Origin: Paenalcaligenes sp052103955
GTDB taxonomy: Bacteria > Pseudomonadota > Gammaproteobacteria > Burkholderiales > Burkholderiaceae_B
Direction of reading: 5' to 3'
NCBI GenBank assembly: GCA_052103955.1
Contig: JBQELO010000019.1
Location: 1 to 64,000 of the forward strand
DNA: 64,000 nucleotides
Positions 35,807-44,965 of this stretch are shown here, piece after piece. The notes under the pieces are model-generated. The model did no database searches. It saw nothing but the letters and a program-made list of their open reading frames with translations, and had not been told where the DNA came from. The position numbers were made by a program, and so were the translations under genes. How positions within the stretch are numbered: position 1 is the first letter of the stretch; each line of letters starts with the position of its first letter.

Positions 35807-36801
35807 TCGTGATACCCATCCTGCGTTTTGCCGCGAAATACATAATAAGACCACGCTGAGTAGCACAAAATAATAGGAATAATCAGCAAGGCGCCTACTA
35901 AGGTGAAGCCTAAGCTTTGTACGGGTGCAGCCGCTTCATAAATACTAAGATCTGGTGGGATGATATTTGGCCAAATGCTGATAACAAAACCACTGTAGCC
36001 CAAGAAAATAAGCAGTAATGACCATACAAAGGGGCCGGCGTGGGGAGTAGAACGTAGGCAGCGGAAAATAGCGAAGCAGGCTAGCAGCACTAAAAAGGGG
36101 ACCGGTAAGAAGAACCACAGATTAGGAAAGCTAAACCACCGTTCAGCAATATCAGGGTGACGCAAAGGTGTCCAGAAACTAGCGATAGCAATGCTGGCCA
36201 GTAGTGCCAAGGTAATAGGGCGTGTAATGCGTACCATGGTTTGCTGCAGCTGGCCGCTGGTTTTCAAGATAAGCCACGTCACACCGAGTAGCGCATAGGC
36301 AATCAAGGTTCCTGCACCCGTAAAGAGAGAGAAAGGCGTAATCCAACCGGCAACAGCATAGCTGCTGTCATCCAACGGAATGCCATCAATAAACGCTCCT
36401 AAGGTGACACCTTGGAAAAAAGTAGCCACGATGGAGCCCAGCATAAAAGCTTTGTCCCAGAATGCCTTGTGGTTTTCGTCGGCCTTAAAGCGGAACTCGA
36501 ACGAGACACCACGCCATATTAGCCCTGCCAGCATCAGTAGCAGGGGTATGTACAACGCGCTTAGCACTACAGCGTAGGCTTTAGGAAATGCTGCCATTAA
36601 CCCGGCACCGCCCAGTACTAACCAGGTTTCATTTCCATCCCATACGGGTGCCACACTATTTACCATGGTGTCACGGTGCTGACGGTTAGGAATGAACGCA
36701 AACAAGATGCCTATGCCTAGGTCAAAACCATCCGTAATGACATACATCATGATGCCAAAGCCGATGATCAATAACCAGATCAGGGGTAAGTCGATGCCCA
36801 T
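35803..36801 (-). CDS. cioB: Cytochrome bd-type (cyanide-insensitive) oxidase subunit II
   Basis: 332 residues, shorter than classical CydB, with about nine helices. VITDGFDLGIGILFAF near 22-37 and VAPVWDGNETWLVLGGAG near 52-70 are subunit II hallmarks. It starts three bases after cioA and overlaps the DUF2474 gene at its end. It pairs with the short-Q-loop subunit I, so the complex belongs to the CIO subclass; actual cyanide insensitivity is inferred from the subclass. Confidence 0.92.
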   Translation of the reverse strand: MGIDLPLIWLLIIGFGIMMYVITDGFDLGIGILFAFIPNRQHRDTMVNSVAPVWDGNETWLVLGGAGLMAAFPKAYAVVLSALYIPLLLMLAGLIWRGVSFEFRFKADENHKAFWDKAFMLGSIVATFFQGVTLGAFIDGIPLDDSSYAVAGWITPFSLFTGAGTLIAYALLGVTWLILKTSGQLQQTMVRITRPITLALLASIAIASFWTPLRHPDIAERWFSFPNLWFFLPVPFLVLLACFAIFRCLRSTPHAGPFVWSLLLIFLGYSGFVISIWPNIIPPDLSIYEAAAPVQSLGFTLVGALLIIPIILCYSAWSYYVFRGKTQDGYHE

Positions 36802-36803
36802 GT

Positions 36804-38228
36804 CTATTCCTTGTGAACCGATGGGTTAGTGGGGGCTGTGTGCGACGTTGTGTGGGTGGCAAGGTGGCTAGCACGCAGCGGTTTAAGTGGTGTTTCTTTT
36901 TGAGTAATAGGATCATCAGGGCCGCGAGCAATTAAGCGCAGCATGTACCAAACACCTAAGCCAAATACCGCCATATACATCAGAACCAGCACGATTAAGG
37001 TGGCGGACATGGTGGTGGTAGAGTGCGTGGATACCGCATCTTTAGTGCGCATTAAGCCATACACAATCCACGGTTGACGGCCTATTTCGGTGGTGTACCA
37101 GCCCGCTAGCAGTGCGACTAACCCAGAGGGGCCCATCCATAATGCAAAGCGTTGTAAGGCTTTGGATTGGAAGGCTTTGCGGCGCAGTAACGCTGTAGCA
37201 CTCCATAAGGCTAGGAGCAACATTAAGAAGCCCAGCCCCACCATAACGCGGAAGGTCCAGAACACAACGTTGGCAGGGGGTCTATCGGTTTTTGGGAATT
37301 CTTTAAGGCCGGGGTACTGACCGTCCCACTCGTGGGTAAGAATTAAGCCCCCTAGATTTGGAATGGAAAGCGCATAGCGGGTGGTTTCGGTTTCCATATC
37401 GGGCAAGCCGAAGAGAATCAACGGCACACCTTCGCCGGGTGTGTTTTCCCAGTGCCCCTCAATTGCAGCGATCTTGGCGGGTTGGTGTTTTAAGGTATTT
37501 AAACCATGCAAATCGCCCACAAAAATTTGCAAGGGGATAGTGGCCAGCAGCATCCACATGGCCATGGAAAACATCGTGCGAATAGCAGGTTGCTGTTTGC
37601 CTTTTAGTAGGTGCCAAGCAGCTGATGCGGCAACCATTAAGGCGGTACAGATAAAGGCAGCCAGTACCATATGTGCTAAACGGTACGGGAACGATGGATT
37701 GAAAATAACGGCAATCCAATCGGTGGGAATGACGATGTTATTAACGATCTCGTAGCCTTGAGGCGTTTGCATCCAACTGTTCGATGCCAAGATCCAGGTG
37801 GCAGAAATCAGCGTACCGATGGCAACCATAATGGTGGCGAACCAGTGCAGCCGTGGGCCTACTTTGTTCCAGCCAAAGAGCATCACGCCTAGAAAGCCTG
37901 CTTCCAAGAAAAAGGCAGTTAACACTTCGTAGGTTAATAGGGGGCCTGTAATGCTGCCGGCAAACTCCGAATAGAAGCTCCAGTTGGTGCCAAATTGGTA
38001 AGCCATGACTAAGCCAGACACCACGCCCATGCCGAAGTTAACGGCAAACACTTTGGACCAAAAGTGATAGAGCGTTTGGTAAACCGGGTCTTTTTTCCAT
38101 AACCACATGCCTTCTAGTACCGCTAAGTACGATGCTAGCCCTATGGTGATGGCGGGGAAAATGATGTGAAAGCTTATGGTAAAGCCGAACTGAATGCGGG
38201 CCAGTTCTAGTGCATCTAGGCCGAACAT
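36804..38228 (-). CDS. cioA: Cytochrome bd-type (cyanide-insensitive) oxidase subunit I
   Basis: 474 residues. FTISFHIIFPAITIGLASYL near 15-34 carries the haem-ligand His, and AYQFGTNWSFYSEFAGSITG near 72 is diagnostic for subunit I. The Q-loop after PDMETETTRYALSIPNLGG is short, the mark of CIO-type oxidases and different from the long-loop CydA at 25541. ATG 38228 has GGAGG seven bases upstream. The upstream region contains a phased repeat array (38307-38531) that may control the operon. Confidence 0.92.
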   Translation of the reverse strand: MFGLDALELARIQFGFTISFHIIFPAITIGLASYLAVLEGMWLWKKDPVYQTLYHFWSKVFAVNFGMGVVSGLVMAYQFGTNWSFYSEFAGSITGPLLTYEVLTAFFLEAGFLGVMLFGWNKVGPRLHWFATIMVAIGTLISATWILASNSWMQTPQGYEIVNNIVIPTDWIAVIFNPSFPYRLAHMVLAAFICTALMVAASAAWHLLKGKQQPAIRTMFSMAMWMLLATIPLQIFVGDLHGLNTLKHQPAKIAAIEGHWENTPGEGVPLILFGLPDMETETTRYALSIPNLGGLILTHEWDGQYPGLKEFPKTDRPPANVVFWTFRVMVGLGFLMLLLALWSATALLRRKAFQSKALQRFALWMGPSGLVALLAGWYTTEIGRQPWIVYGLMRTKDAVSTHSTTTMSATLIVLVLMYMAVFGLGVWYMLRLIARGPDDPITQKETPLKPLRASHLATHTTSHTAPTNPSVHKE

Positions 38229-38306
38229 GCGCAGACCTCCGTGTACAGCCAATAAGAAGAAGAGGCTGCCGCATGACGATATGTGTACAGCAACAACCCA
38301 CGATAT

Positions 38307-38531
38307 CCATACAAGATTGTATTATGTATGGATTAATAACCCTAATTTGTATGTGTAATATAGGTTATTTTGTATGGGTTATCAATCTAATCTTGTATGG
38401 TTGTTGCAATGTGGTTGTGCGTTATTCGTGGTGATATCGTTATATATAAGTGTTAATTACGGGAAGTAGGTCTTGTTTTATACGATGTGTTTATTTTATT
38501 TTGTATGGTTTTTGTATGGGTTTATGTATGG
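38307..38531. repeat. Phased TTGTATGG repeat array upstream of cioAB
   Basis: An A+T-rich non-coding stretch in the 372 bases between cioA and the cycA terminator. TTGTATGG or a one-base variant starts at 38324, 38347, 38370 and 38393, exactly 23 bases apart, and again at 38501, 38512 and 38524 (11 and 12 bases apart). An inverted copy CCATACAA is at 38307. It begins a perfect 12-base inverted repeat, CCATACAAGATT (38307-38318) with AATCTTGTATGG (38389-38400). Only the 8-base core is conserved, so this is a set of protein-binding sites rather than a CRISPR or satellite. The cioA start is 80-300 bases away. Confidence 0.75.
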
Positions 38532-38550
38532 TTTTTTGTGGGGTGGACGA

Positions 38551-38584
38551 AAAAAAGGCACTACCCACATCATGGGTAGTGCCT
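38551..38584 (-). terminator. Terminator of cycA
   Basis: Twelve-base arms AGGCACTACCCA/TGGGTAGTGCCT with loop CATCA-like bases. On the minus strand a run of T follows (38556-38551), 17 bases beyond the cycA stop. Confidence 0.92.
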
Positions 38585-38600
38585 GCTAACACAGATAGCT

Positions 38601-40010
38601 TTACTCGGCGGCTTGCGGAGCAGCGTTAGCTTGTTGGGACAGTCGTTTCAAGCGCTTTTTGTAGAGGGGTAAGCACAGGAACAATGCTAAGAACCAGAAC
38701 GGTGTCGCAATCAAACCAATTAAGGTTTCTTCTTCTTGGCTAAACAAATACAGCGCGAAAGCAAAGAACACCAGTGTGGCGTAGCACATAGGAATCGCAA
38801 AAGGCATTTTGTAGCTGGACTTTGCGTGCGCTTCAGGACGGATACGGCGGTATTTCAGGTACGACACTAGAATCACAGCCCAGACAAAAATGAAGCAAAT
38901 GCTGGATACCGTTGTCACAATAGTGAATACGCGCATCACGTCGCCTTCGGCGTACAGTAGGAACACGCTGCTTAGCAGCAGGGCGCATGAGTACAGTAAA
39001 CCGTTGCGGGGTGTGCCGCTGCGGGAAAGTTTGCCAAAGGATTCTGGAGCCAGATCGTTTTTAGACAAACCGTACAACATACGACCGGTAGAGAACATGC
39101 CGCTGTTGGCGGAAGACAATGCTGATGTCAGCACGACAAAGTTAATAATTGCCGCTGCAGCACCTACGCCAATTAACAAGAACATGTTCACAAATGGGCT
39201 CTTGTTAGGGGCAACCACATCCCATGGGGTCACTGTCATGATCACGGTTAGTGCCAAAACGTAGAAAATAATGACGCGTATAGGAATTTTGTTAATGGCT
39301 TTAGGCAGGTTTTTGGTGGGGTCTGCGGTTTCAGCAGAAGCCGTACCCACTAGCTCAATCCCCACGAACGCGAAAATCGCAATCTGGAATGCAGCAAAGA
39401 AACCCATAATGCCATTAGGAAACATACCGCCTCTATCCCATAGGTAGGTCACACTTGCCTTATCACCTGTAGGGCCAACAAAGCCGGTGAACAGTAGGTA
39501 AGCACCCACGCCAATCAGCGCAATAATAGCGACCACTTTGATCAGTGCGAACCAGAACTCGAGTTCGCCAAAGAGCTTGGCAGAAAGCAGGTTAAAGGCT
39601 AGTAGGAACGAGATGCACAGTATGCCTGGTAACCATAGCGGCACATCGGGCCACCAAAATTGTGTGTACCCCGTAATGGCAACAATGTCGGCTACGCCAA
39701 TTACCACCCAACAAAACCAGTAACTCCAACCGGTAAAGTACCCCATGGTGGGGCCAAGAATGTCGGTGGCGAAATCAACAAAAGATTTGTATTCCAGATT
39801 GTGTAGCAGCAATTCCCCCATTGCTCGCATCACAAAAAACAGGAAAAAACCAATGATGATGTAGGTAAATAAAACAGAAGGGCCGGCCAAGCTAATCGTG
39901 CGGCCAGAACCCATAAATAGACCTGTACCAATAGCGCCTCCAATCGCTATAAGTTGCAGGTGTCGGTTCTTTAACGAGCGTTGCAATCCTGATGAGTGTT
40001 GTTGACTCAC
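38601..40010 (-). CDS. cycA: D-alanine/D-serine/glycine permease (CycA-like)
   Basis: A 469-residue APC-superfamily carrier with 12 membrane helices; E. coli CycA has 470. LIAIGGAIGTGLFMGSGR near 20-37 and the SGMFSTGRMLYGLS block near 310 fit the CycA/AroP group. Translation begins at GTG 40010 with GGAG six to seven bases upstream. It is preceded by a tandem glycine riboswitch, which directly supports glycine as a substrate and agrees with CycA among APC carriers. The product is a proton-coupled importer in the inner membrane. Confidence 0.9.
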   Translation of the reverse strand: MSQQHSSGLQRSLKNRHLQLIAIGGAIGTGLFMGSGRTISLAGPSVLFTYIIIGFFLFFVMRAMGELLLHNLEYKSFVDFATDILGPTMGYFTGWSYWFCWVVIGVADIVAITGYTQFWWPDVPLWLPGILCISFLLAFNLLSAKLFGELEFWFALIKVVAIIALIGVGAYLLFTGFVGPTGDKASVTYLWDRGGMFPNGIMGFFAAFQIAIFAFVGIELVGTASAETADPTKNLPKAINKIPIRVIIFYVLALTVIMTVTPWDVVAPNKSPFVNMFLLIGVGAAAAIINFVVLTSALSSANSGMFSTGRMLYGLSKNDLAPESFGKLSRSGTPRNGLLYSCALLLSSVFLLYAEGDVMRVFTIVTTVSSICFIFVWAVILVSYLKYRRIRPEAHAKSSYKMPFAIPMCYATLVFFAFALYLFSQEEETLIGLIATPFWFLALFLCLPLYKKRLKRLSQQANAAPQAAE

Positions 40011-40304
40011 GCGTTTCTCCGTAATTTGTTATATCACTATGAAGTGGGTGTTACTGAGCTACAAGAAAAAAACACGGGCATACCGCCGTTCTGCAGAAAC
40101 GGAAGTAAGAGTTGCAAACCAGAGTAAGCTCACGAGCACACGGCATAGGTACATGCTTTGATTGCGCGTATCAAAGCACGATGTGTGTACAAGAAAGAAT
40201 GCTTTGGTAGGCGTAATAGCCGCCCAGCTATTACGCGTACAGTGAGGATAGGGTCATAGGTGACTCTCCGGACGTGGCTGGTGAACAGATGCCATATAGC
40301 AGCT

Positions 40305-40487
40305 GTACCCCATCTGTCCGTTTACCTGAGAGTTTCCCCATGATTGTGTCATGATCCCCTTCGGTGGGCATATTGTAATGCCTCTCTCCAGATTGTCACG
40401 ATTTCAGGATTCTTTTGCCTGAGAGATTCCGGGGTGGTTGCTCCGTCGGCGCTTCGTCAAAGAGAAGACTCTCTCCTGAACCATTTA
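40305..40487 (-). ncRNA. Tandem glycine riboswitch controlling cycA
   Basis: Reading the minus strand from 40487, aptamer 1 runs GGAGAGAGTC, then GCGCCGACGGAGCAACC, then ATCTCTCAGGCAAAAGAA. Aptamer 2 runs GGAGAGAGGC, CACCGAAGGGG and AACTCTCAGGTAAACGGACAG. The paired CTCTCAGG(C/T)AAA elements are the hallmark of the two-aptamer glycine riboswitch. About 300 bases of leader follow before cycA, with an inverted repeat GCGTAATAGC/GCTATTACGC near 40219-40244 that could belong to the expression platform. The rest of the gap 40011-40626 holds no gene. Confidence 0.94.
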
Positions 40488-40626
40488 TTGACTATCGCAT
40501 TTTATAGATAAGTGAAAAACCGTATCCATTATCGTTAACCAGTATGTCAACTTTTGAAGCTTTAATAAATTTTTGTTACATCAGGCCGTAAACCTCTCTG
40601 CGCTGTATTTATTGATGGAGAACTTG

Positions 40627-42561
40627 ATGTTTTCAAACTTGAGCCTTCGTGCTCGTATGTTGATGGTTGTGGTGGGGATGATCGTTATCGGATTTACCGC
40701 CATCATCGGAGTAGTGGTGCAGCAAGGTTCTGCCATGCAGAGTAAAGCTGCTCATATGTATGTGGAAGAAGCGGTTAAAGGCGAAGCGCAAGAGGTGATG
40801 AAGGAAACTGAAAAAGCCTTGAATGCTGCACGTACGCTAGCGCAAATGATGTATGGCCTGCGCCAAAGTGGCCTTGCTGATCGTTATGCTGCGATGGCGA
40901 TGATGCGTGAGATCTTAGCGAATAATTCCAACTTTTTAACGGTCTGGGCGGTGTGGGAGCCCGATGCATTTGATGGTAGAGATGAAGACTTCGCTCATGC
41001 GGATGCGCACGACGGAACAGGTAGGTTTACACCGTACTGGAGTCGTACAGATGGGGCGTTGGCGGTGGATGTTATTCGCAACTATCACCAAGCCGGTGAG
41101 GGCGATTACTACTTAAACGCCCGTAATACAAAAAGAACAATTCTATCCGAGCCATATAGAGATAATATTGGCGGGATTTCTACCTTACTAACCAGTATTT
41201 CCGTCCCCATCTTGCATAACGATCAGGTGATTGCAGTAGTGGGGGTGGATATTGCGTTATCGGCATTCCAAAACCAAATTAGCCAGCTACGCCCGTACGA
41301 AACAGGCTATGCCAGTTTGTTTTCTGAAGGGGGCATTTACATTGGTCATCGTGATGCTGATCGTGTGGGTGCAAGAATGGATGCGGATCAGAAAAAAATT
41401 CTGGATGCAGCAAGAACGGGCACAACACAAAGTATTAGCGATATTGATCCCTTGCTGGGTGAGGAAAGCTATACCGTAGTCGTGCCTATCACCCTGCCTA
41501 CCACAGAAGGAAAGTGGGCATTATCGGTGACGGTGCCCCAAGCTAAGGTGTTAGCCGAGGTGTACGAGTTACGTAATACGTCACTGATTCTGGGCGCTAT
41601 CAGTATTGTGGTGGTGTCGTTAGTGTTGGGTATAGCTTTAAATCGTATGGTAATACGCCCCTTAGGTGGTGAACCTGCGCAGGCCTTATATGTGACAGAA
41701 AGCATTGCACAAGGCGATTTAAGCTCGGACATACAGGTGCGTGAGGGGGATGATCATAGTGTGTTGCATGCTATGCATAGTATGCAAACGCAGTTGGTGG
41801 ATATCATTAGCGGCATTCGTGAAAATAGCGAATCAGTGTCGCAGGCGGCCTATCAAATTGCGCAGGGCAATATAGATTTGTCTCAACGTACTGAAGAGCA
41901 GGCGGCGGCATTGCAAGAAACTGCAGCAAGTTTAGAAGAGCTGTCAGTGACGGTGAAGCAAAACGCAGATCATGCGCATCAGGCGAATGATCTAGCAGCC
42001 GATGCATCGTCGCTTGCGGTTGCTAGCGATAGTGCTGTGGGTGAGATTGTGCAGTCTATGACCGCACTAAGCCAAAGTTCACAAAAAATGAACGACATTA
42101 TCACTACTATTGAAAGCATTGCCTTCCAGACCAATATTTTGGCACTGAATGCCGCAGTCGAGGCGGCTAGGGCAGGTGAGAATGGTAGAGGTTTTGCCGT
42201 GGTGGCCGCCGAGGTGCGTACCTTAGCGCAGCGTAGTGCGGTGTCGGCGCATGAAATCAAGGAGTTGATTGAAAGCTCGGTGCAATTAGCGCAGGGCAGT
42301 ACGCAAAAAGTAGATAGAGCCAGCGGCATTATTCGCCAAGCAGCAGGGGCGATTACCGATGTTGCTCGATTAATGGATGAGATCGCATCGGCCTCTAGTC
42401 AGCAAAGCGATGGCTTGGCGCAGATCAACACAGCCATTGTGCAGATGGATGCTGTGACTCAGCAAAACGCAGCTATGGTAGAAGAGGCTTCGGCGGCAGC
42501 ATCGTCCTTGCAAGATCAGGCAAGACAGTTGTCAGACGCGGTCTCCGTATTTAGAACCTAA
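40627..42561 (+). CDS. Methyl-accepting chemotaxis protein with dCache sensor
   Basis: A 644-residue chemoreceptor. Transmembrane helix 1 is about 12-32. A double-Cache periplasmic sensor follows to about 315, with WAVWEPDAFDGRD and YWSRTDG motifs typical of dCache_1. Transmembrane helix 2 is near 320-342, HAMP after RPLGGEP, and the cytoplasmic signalling domain contains the conserved hairpin tip FQTNILALNAAVEAARAGE. ATG 40627 has GGAG six bases upstream, favoured over earlier in-frame starts. No che genes are nearby. dCache_1 sensors often bind amino acids, in keeping with the flanking glycine and amino acid genes, but the ligand is unknown. Confidence 0.92.
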   Translation: MFSNLSLRARMLMVVVGMIVIGFTAIIGVVVQQGSAMQSKAAHMYVEEAVKGEAQEVMKETEKALNAARTLAQMMYGLRQSGLADRYAAMAMMREILANNSNFLTVWAVWEPDAFDGRDEDFAHADAHDGTGRFTPYWSRTDGALAVDVIRNYHQAGEGDYYLNARNTKRTILSEPYRDNIGGISTLLTSISVPILHNDQVIAVVGVDIALSAFQNQISQLRPYETGYASLFSEGGIYIGHRDADRVGARMDADQKKILDAARTGTTQSISDIDPLLGEESYTVVVPITLPTTEGKWALSVTVPQAKVLAEVYELRNTSLILGAISIVVVSLVLGIALNRMVIRPLGGEPAQALYVTESIAQGDLSSDIQVREGDDHSVLHAMHSMQTQLVDIISGIRENSESVSQAAYQIAQGNIDLSQRTEEQAAALQETAASLEELSVTVKQNADHAHQANDLAADASSLAVASDSAVGEIVQSMTALSQSSQKMNDIITTIESIAFQTNILALNAAVEAARAGENGRGFAVVAAEVRTLAQRSAVSAHEIKELIESSVQLAQGSTQKVDRASGIIRQAAGAITDVARLMDEIASASSQQSDGLAQINTAIVQMDAVTQQNAAMVEEASAAASSLQDQARQLSDAVSVFRT

Positions 42562-42582
42562 ACACAGCAGCGTCGTACCGCA

Positions 42583-42622
42583 AACAGCCGCTTCCGCGTA
42601 GATGGAAGCGGCTGTTTTATTT
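42583..42622 (+). terminator. Terminator of the chemoreceptor gene
   Basis: Arms AACAGCCGCTTCC/GGAAGCGGCTGTT with an eight-base loop, then TTATTTT. Confidence 0.9.
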
Positions 42623-42703
42623 TGAGCTAGGGTAATTACGGATACTGTTAATACATATAACTTCATAGGATATATTTATATACCACTCAAAAAGGAGATT
42701 GAG

Positions 42704-44134
42704 ATGACTCACCCCACACTACAGCATTTCATCAATGGTCAGTATGTCGCTTCTACCGGCACGGAAACCTTTGATCTGATTAGCCCTGTCACGGGTAAGG
42801 TGTATGCACGTTCGCCAAATGCTACGCAACAAGATGTGGATGCTGCGTATGCTGCAGCCCGTGCCGCATTTAAGGTGTGGGGGCGCAGTACGCCATCCGC
42901 ACGCCAAAAAGCGCTGCTGGCATTGGCTGACCAAATCGAGAAAAACAGCGACAAATTGGTAGAGGCACAAAGCCGCAATACAGGGCAGTTAAAGCACTTG
43001 GTTGCCTCGGAAGAGGTAGCGGTGTGTGCGGATCAAATTCGCTTCTTTGCCGGTGCTGCACGCTTTTTAGAAGGTAAGGCTACCGCCGAGTACATGGAAG
43101 GCCTCACCTCTAGTATTAGGCGTGAACCGTTAGGGGTAGTAGGGCAGGTAACGCCGTGGAACTACCCACTTATGATGGCGGTATGGAAAATCGCCCCAGC
43201 CTTGGCTGCGGGTAACACTATTGTCTTGAAGCCTAGCGACACGACGCCAGAAAGCACGTTGTTGCTGGCCGAGTTGGTGGCACCGCTATTTCCCGAAGGT
43301 GCGTTCAACGTGGTGTTGGGTCAGGCTAATGCGGGTTCAATGGTAGTGTCGCACCCAACCCCTGCATTGGTGTCTATTACTGGTTCGGTGCGTGCAGGGT
43401 TGCAAGTGGCTGCATCGGCTGCTGCCAACTTAGCACGGGCTCACTTAGAGCTAGGCGGAAAAGCTCCTGTGGTGGTGTTTGATGATGCTGATTTGGATAA
43501 AGCCGCTAGCACCATTGCGATAGCGGGCTTGTTTAATGCAGGCCAAGACTGCACGGCTGCCACTCGTGTATTGGTAGCGGCGTCAGTGCACGATAAGTTC
43601 GTACAAAAACTGGTAGAGCAGGTTAAGGATATTAAGTTTGGTGACCCTGACGATACCGATGCGTTGTACGGTGCATTGAATAACGCCAGCCAGCTAGAGC
43701 GAGTGAGTGGCTTTATACAGCGTTTGCCAGCACACGCCAAAATCGAAATAGGCGGTAAAGCGGCAGATAGACAAGGTTTTTACTTTGAACCTACTGTGAT
43801 TACGGGTTTGCAGCAGCAAGACGAAGCTATCCAGACCGAAATTTTTGGGCCGGTGATTACCGTACAAACGTTTAGCGATGAAGCCGATGCTATCGCCAAA
43901 GCCAATGGTGTGGAATACGGTTTGGCCTCTAGTGTGTGGACGACTAACCATGCTCGTACACAGCGTCTGTCTCGCGAGCTGGATTTTGGTACGGTATGGA
44001 TCAATACCCATATCCCGCTTACCGCTGAAATGCCTCATGGTGGCTTTAAAAAGTCTGGTTACGGCAAAGATTTGTCGGGCTACGGTTTTGAAGAGTACAC
44101 CCGCGTTAAGCATGTAATGAGCGCTCACGACTAA
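42704..44134 (+). CDS. patD: Aldehyde dehydrogenase, gamma-aminobutyraldehyde type
   Basis: A 476-residue NAD(P)-dependent aldehyde dehydrogenase. Catalytic Cys lies in NAGQDCTAATR near 284 and general-base Glu in ELGGKAPVVV near 250; TPWNYPLMMAVWK near 147 binds cofactor. NAGQDCTA and FGPVITV are as in E. coli YdcW/PatD, which oxidises 4-aminobutyraldehyde to GABA in putrescine breakdown. Related betaine-aldehyde enzymes cannot be excluded. AAGGAG precedes the ATG. It heads an operon with a SnoaL-like protein, a GntR regulator and a soluble Cache protein. Confidence 0.85.
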   Translation: MTHPTLQHFINGQYVASTGTETFDLISPVTGKVYARSPNATQQDVDAAYAAARAAFKVWGRSTPSARQKALLALADQIEKNSDKLVEAQSRNTGQLKHLVASEEVAVCADQIRFFAGAARFLEGKATAEYMEGLTSSIRREPLGVVGQVTPWNYPLMMAVWKIAPALAAGNTIVLKPSDTTPESTLLLAELVAPLFPEGAFNVVLGQANAGSMVVSHPTPALVSITGSVRAGLQVAASAAANLARAHLELGGKAPVVVFDDADLDKAASTIAIAGLFNAGQDCTAATRVLVAASVHDKFVQKLVEQVKDIKFGDPDDTDALYGALNNASQLERVSGFIQRLPAHAKIEIGGKAADRQGFYFEPTVITGLQQQDEAIQTEIFGPVITVQTFSDEADAIAKANGVEYGLASSVWTTNHARTQRLSRELDFGTVWINTHIPLTAEMPHGGFKKSGYGKDLSGYGFEEYTRVKHVMSAHD

Positions 44135-44144
44135 GGGGGAAATG

Positions 44145-44915
44145 ATGAGTCACACACTTTCTACTCGCGACTTAGTGGCTAAAGCCCATTACGAGCTTTT
44201 CACACTACGCGATACCAGTGCCTTAGATCGCTATTTTGCCGCCGACTTTATTGAACACTCACCGTTGGTAGCCGATGGGCTACGTGGGCTGCGCGAATTA
44301 GTGCAGTCTTGCCCAGATCTGCATCACGAGGCGCATCGCGTACTGCAAGATGGCGATTTGGTTGCCATTCATGGTCGTTTTGTGGGGTTAGACGAGCAGC
44401 CTTTGGTGGGGTTTGATTTATACAGGGTGCGCGACGGGAAAATCACAGAGCACTGGGATGGCTTAGTACCCGAAGCGGCACCTAATGCCAGCGGCCGTAC
44501 GCAATTGGATGGCCCTGTTGAGCCTGGTCAAGGTGATAAAGAGCAAAACCGTGCGTTGGTGTTGCGCTTCTTCACTGAGACTTTGGTAGAAGGCGACTAC
44601 ACTGGTTTTGAGCGTTATGCCAATGGCGAGAGCTTTCATCAGCACAGCCCCGATATCGCCGATGGTGTTAACGCAGTGATCGCTTTTCTAGAGCAATTGC
44701 GCAACGATGGTCATGGCCTAGAGTACGCACGCATTCATCGTAGTGTGGCAGAAGGGCAATTTGTCTTGACGCATTCCGAGGGCAGTATTGCTGGCGAACG
44801 CCATGCGTATTTTGAGCTGTGGCGTGTAGAAAATGGGAAAGTAGCCGAGCTATGGGATGCGATTGCTCCTGTGCCTGCCGACGATCAGGCCTTGCATAAG
44901 CATGGGATTTTCTGA
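44145..44915 (+). CDS. Double SnoaL-like (NTF2-fold) protein
   Basis: A 256-residue cytoplasmic protein made of two NTF2-fold domains (about 8-110 and 130-240). Each has the HSP motif of SnoaL-like proteins (FIEHSPLVADG and FHQHSPDIADG) and ends in a DGKITEHWDGL-like or NGKVAELWDAI-like strand. The second of two adjacent ATGs is chosen for spacing to GGGGG. It follows the aldehyde dehydrogenase by ten bases. Enzymatic activity on an aldehyde-derived product is plausible but unproven. Confidence 0.85.
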   Translation: MSHTLSTRDLVAKAHYELFTLRDTSALDRYFAADFIEHSPLVADGLRGLRELVQSCPDLHHEAHRVLQDGDLVAIHGRFVGLDEQPLVGFDLYRVRDGKITEHWDGLVPEAAPNASGRTQLDGPVEPGQGDKEQNRALVLRFFTETLVEGDYTGFERYANGESFHQHSPDIADGVNAVIAFLEQLRNDGHGLEYARIHRSVAEGQFVLTHSEGSIAGERHAYFELWRVENGKVAELWDAIAPVPADDQALHKHGIF

Positions 44916-44965
44916 CCAGAAGTGCTACGATTCCCGATTTATCTACGAAGCGTGGGAGTAACAGC

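Noticed and set aside
38250..38434. Small protein genes in the cioA upstream region
   Set aside because: Open frames there follow the repeat array, lack ribosome binding sites and overlap the cioA start.
38307..38531. CRISPR-like or satellite array
   Set aside because: Only eight bases are conserved between units and the intervals vary between 23 and 11-12; no cas genes are present.
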